DNA of 64,000 nucleotides, taken from NCBI GenBank assembly GCA_013396655.1, contig WBMV01004777.1, forward strand, positions 1,485 to 65,484, given 5' to 3'. Origin of the DNA: Campylorhamphus procurvoides. Taxonomy: Eukaryota > Chordata > Aves > Passeriformes > Dendrocolaptidae. Under the pieces are notes generated by a model. The model had not been told where the DNA came from, ran no database searches, and saw only the letters and a program-made list of their open reading frames with translations. This document shows, one piece after another, positions 60,782 through 64,000 of the stretch. The position numbers and the translations under genes were made by a program. How positions within the stretch are numbered: position 1 is the stretch's first letter; the number at the start of each line of letters is the position of its first letter.

Positions 60782-61888
60782 TCAGAACTCATCTCTGGCC
60801 CGCAGCACCTTGGGGTGCTCGTTCCTGTCCAAGCTGGGCTTCTGCCTCTGATTTGCAGGCTTGGTTCCACTCTTGAGAACAGAAGGCTCTGAGGAGGATC
60901 TGCTGCTCTGATCAGTCCCCTGACGTTTTGATCCATCAGGCCAATCCTGCTCCACAGCGCTCTGCTCCATCAGCTCCTCTGCCTTAACCCGTTCCTGCAG
61001 CCATGGAGAGAGGAAGGATTATGTGAACCCCTGCCTGCTAGGATCTCAGCTCTGCTCACAGTGGCTGACAAGGCACATCTTGTTTTGCCCATTCTGCCTT
61101 GCAGGACCCATCACAGGCTGGCCCCTCCATCAGACACCTTGTCAGAAGGCAACCAACCCCCAGCTGCTGCAGTAGGCCCAAGAGCTATTCCTCAGCAGGA
61201 TTTGACCTCACTTGGAGGCACTTGCATTTGTTTCTTCAGCGTGGTCCTTTACCTGCTCCGCGTGCTCCCGGGAGTGTGTGTACCAGAGAGCAATGGCACA
61301 GCGCCTTCCACGGCTCACTGCCCACACACCATGGGGGTTCTCCTTGCCAGAGCTGAAGGCTACCAGCTTCCCACACTTAGGATGCACCTCAGCCTACCAA
61401 GAGAGAGAAGAGAACATGAAGGCAGCAGCCCCCTGCTCTGAAGCACACAGAGCTGTCCTATAGAGGTGACACTGCCTCTGAGAATGTGAAAGAGCAGAAT
61501 GCTGCTAGGCATCCATGCCCAGTCTATGAACAAGGTAGACATTGGAGAGGGACAGAATCAAAGGGACAACAAAGGTCACAGACACACACAGACTGGAGGA
61601 GCCTGGAAAATCTCAGCTAGGAGAGAGTTAACCTCTCCTTTGTCTGAAATTTGCCTCAATTTGCCTTTAGCTGCCCCTATTTGAATCTGCCACAGCACCA
61701 GCACTGGAGTGTTTTTGGAGTGGTGGGATCCAATAACCAACTAGTTTCCTCCCACCTAGACTAAGTCTCACCCTCGGTCCTCTCTCCTTCTTTTGGCCAG
61801 TCCCAGACTTACTGTGACAGTTACAGTGTCCATTTCAGTGAAGAAAAGGCCCCCACCTTGGAAGTCATCATTGAGGTAGAGAATGCCA
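60782..61888 (-). CDS. P3H3: Prolyl 3-hydroxylase 3, last three exons (5' part outside window)
   Basis: P3H3 is an ER-resident member of the prolyl 3-hydroxylase (leprecan) family that acts with SC65 in collagen modification. Exons: 61813-61888, 61253-61393, 60782-60994 (TGA), phases consistent, about 142 residues. They encode the end of the Fe(II)/2-oxoglutarate dioxygenase domain: SGILYLNDDFQGGGLFFTE, then HPKCGKLVAFSSGKENPHG with the third iron-ligand His, then RRCAIALWYT with the 2-oxoglutarate-binding Arg region. A hydrophilic Ser/Lys-rich tail ends RARDEF, where family members normally carry a KDEL-type ER retrieval signal. The upstream HxD exon is not in the window. The GNB3 neighbour supports P3H3 over P3H1/P3H2. 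Confidence 0.9.
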
Positions 61889-64000
61889 CTGTGGACAAAA
61901 GCAAAGAGTACATATGGGCAATGATGCTTACTCCTCCCAAGTGCTTCCCCACTCTCCTTGTCACAGGAGGCTCTGGATACCACAGGTTCGAAAAGTGAAT
62001 AGACCAGTTACCAGGAAAATCCATTTGAGGGTGTTAAATACAACAGTGTGTAGCTCGGGGGAGTCCCTGAGCTGCAAGCCACAGGAGGCTAGGAGAGTGT
62101 GCCAGGGAATTAGCTCTACACGCTTGTCCCGTTTTGTTTTGGTTTGTTCTTAATCCTCTGCAGCACGCAGAGGCATCTGTGGCACTGCTGTGACAATGCT
62201 CAGGGCTTGACAGACCTTGGTTCTGACCTGGCATGGTGTTGTTTATGTTTTAAGGTTGGGAATAATTCAATGCCTGGAAAAAGAGACTGATCAGCAAAGA
62301 AAGCCATGTCCGAACAATCAAGGAATTTCAAGGTAACATAAGAATGTTCAAGAAGAGGCTTGGTGCATACAGAAAAGAAAATCAAACCAAGAAATTTCAT
62401 TACTAAAGTTATAAAAAATGAGAAGTAGTGAGGCCACTGTGCAGCACAGGTGAGACCGCAGTCAACTAGGCAAAAGAATGGACCACAAACTATGTGAGCT
62501 CTTCTTGGTATTCATTTAAGTTTATAGAAAACTTCAGAGGAACAACAGAGGCTCTTAATTAATGGGTCTGGGGGAAAGAAATAGAAATCAACACTGTGTT
62601 TGCTGAAGCAATGTTAATGATACAAGGGTAGTGAGAGGATTACCAATCCTGAAACCCAGGAAGTTACAGCTCTTCTGCCACAGGGTTTTAATAAGGTTGT
62701 GAAGCCAGAGGGGTAACAGGAGTGGAGAAAAGCAAGGAGAGCTCTTAGATGTACAAAGGGACAGGAAGGTAGGGATAATGGTTGAAGCCTAAACAGCCCT
62801 GTTATCCTGACCTCAATAGTCTGCAGGGCTTTAGACTTCATTTCTGAGGAGAAGGGTAATTGGAGGACAAGAGGTAAATGGAAAACGGTCTTAAAATGTA
62901 ACATGAGGGTACTAAAAGCAGACTGGACTACCCACACAATGCCTGACAAAACAGTTGATTTTCCAGGGAAAGACTACATGCTTAATCTCAGCAGTTTGGA
63001 CTTTGGTAAAAGTACTCTGAAGGTGCCACTGGAGAAATTCCTAAAGAACCCAGGGAAGGTGAAGAGGAGTGTGTGAACAGCACATGGTGACCATTGCACT
63101 GCTGGCACTGAAAAGGAGCATTGTTTATCTAGAGGAGCATTGCTGGGACTCCTGTTCAATAGCATCATTAACAACCATAGCATGAATACACAGAAGAGGT
63201 CCAGGAAGTTTGGAACACAGGTACTTCATTCAAAAAGATACTGTAAGAGCTCAGCCCTTGCAAGCTCACAAGCCCTTGGTTAGTGATAACTCAAACTGTG
63301 AGAGGACAGGGATATTCCAGCAAATAGGTCAGTGGCATAGATTCCAGGAAGTTATTTTACCATACATTCAAGTGGAAGTCCAAGAACTCAGGGAGTCAGG
63401 AAGTGACAGGATGCTTTCTGACAGGAGGGGCAGAGATCTAACCAATTACACAACAAAGCCTGGGAACTTTACAATCTGATTATACCGAGTCAACACCAAT
63501 ATCAAAAGGGAAACAACCCAATAATACTGGAATTTCCTCTAAGTCCCATATCCTCACCACAGGTTGCTTAGATTTCTGTTCTGAATACAGCAACTACTCA
63601 AAGAAAAGACAAGTAAGATTACTGGATGCTCAGGGATGGAATGTTGAGTAGCAGGAATCAGCTGTAGTGAACTGACCTCATCTGGCTGGAGTGTGCAACA
63701 ACTGGCATCATCACTAATATGTATTTCAGATTCTTTCACAGAAGAGTAACAAAACCTGCCACAGGCTGGAAAAAGCACAAACTCCCATGTGGAATGGAAA
63801 AACCCAACACAAAGTATTGGCATTGAATCTTGGGAGGTGAATAGAGAATGGTCACCAAGTCACCAAGGTGACTGCTCAAAGAAAGTCCAAGGAGCTTGAT
63901 TATCCTTCTCCTGTAATGCACAGGCTATAAAAGCTGGAACTCAGCTAGAAGAAACAGACTATCAAAAGGGCTGGCAGTGGACTGTAGTACCTGTACTACT
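61889..64000 (-). other. P3H3 intron (partial), to window edge
   Basis: At least 2.1 kb upstream of the visible P3H3 exons with no recognisable preceding exon. AT-rich, with several oligo-A stretches. It may contain an old interspersed element, but none could be named. Confidence 0.4.

Overview
This is a vertebrate nuclear genome window from a bird, most likely a songbird. Genes are split into short exons with GT-AG introns. The interspersed repeats are CR1 LINEs with their characteristic end, and at 5941-6077 there is a tRNA-Ile-headed, CR1-tailed SINE of the type described from passerines (TguSINE1). There are no operons, prophages or CRISPR arrays. The window is a conserved glycolysis/ubiquitin/phototransduction gene block equivalent to human 12p13.31, read in the opposite direction.

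Layout, left to right. 1-6380: apparently intergenic, with a GC-rich end at 1-500 and a CpG-rich promoter-like patch at about 4930-5115. 6380-15900: ENO2 (minus), complete coding sequence of 434 aa in 11 coding exons plus a probable non-coding exon 1. 16115-23400: LRRC23 (minus), complete, 353 aa in 7 exons. 23400-27500: repeat-rich spacer. 27500-30100: TPI1 (minus), complete, 248 aa in 7 exons. 30240-43483: USP5 (minus), exons 2-20 of 20; exon 1 is not visible and probably lies in a 993-base assembly gap (44470-45462). 46483-47380: last two coding exons of CDCA3 (plus), the only plus-strand gene. 48075-53929: GNB3 (minus), complete coding sequence of 340 aa in 9 coding exons. 60300-61888: last three exons of P3H3 (minus), whose 5' part lies beyond the window.

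The genes are housekeeping or tissue-specific neighbours rather than one pathway. TPI1 and ENO2 are glycolytic enzymes; USP5 recycles unanchored polyubiquitin; CDCA3 is a cell-cycle protein with a KEN motif; GNB3 is the cone/ON-bipolar G-protein beta subunit; LRRC23 is a radial-spoke protein of motile cilia; P3H3 modifies collagen in the ER. Spacing is very tight at two tandem junctions: the USP5 poly(A) signal lies about 140 bases from the TPI1 TATA box, and the LRRC23 poly(A) signal about 200 bases from the inferred ENO2 first exon.

I found no undescribed molecular system. The items most worth checking are a USP5 alternative 5' splice site that keeps both known human isoforms in frame, the gap hiding the presumed USP5/CDCA3 divergent promoter, an unusual RDEF C-terminus on P3H3, an 85-bp tandem duplication in the GNB3 3'UTR, and no visible SPSB2 between TPI1 and LRRC23. 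Exon coordinates come from reading splice signals and matching remembered family sequences; no alignment was run.
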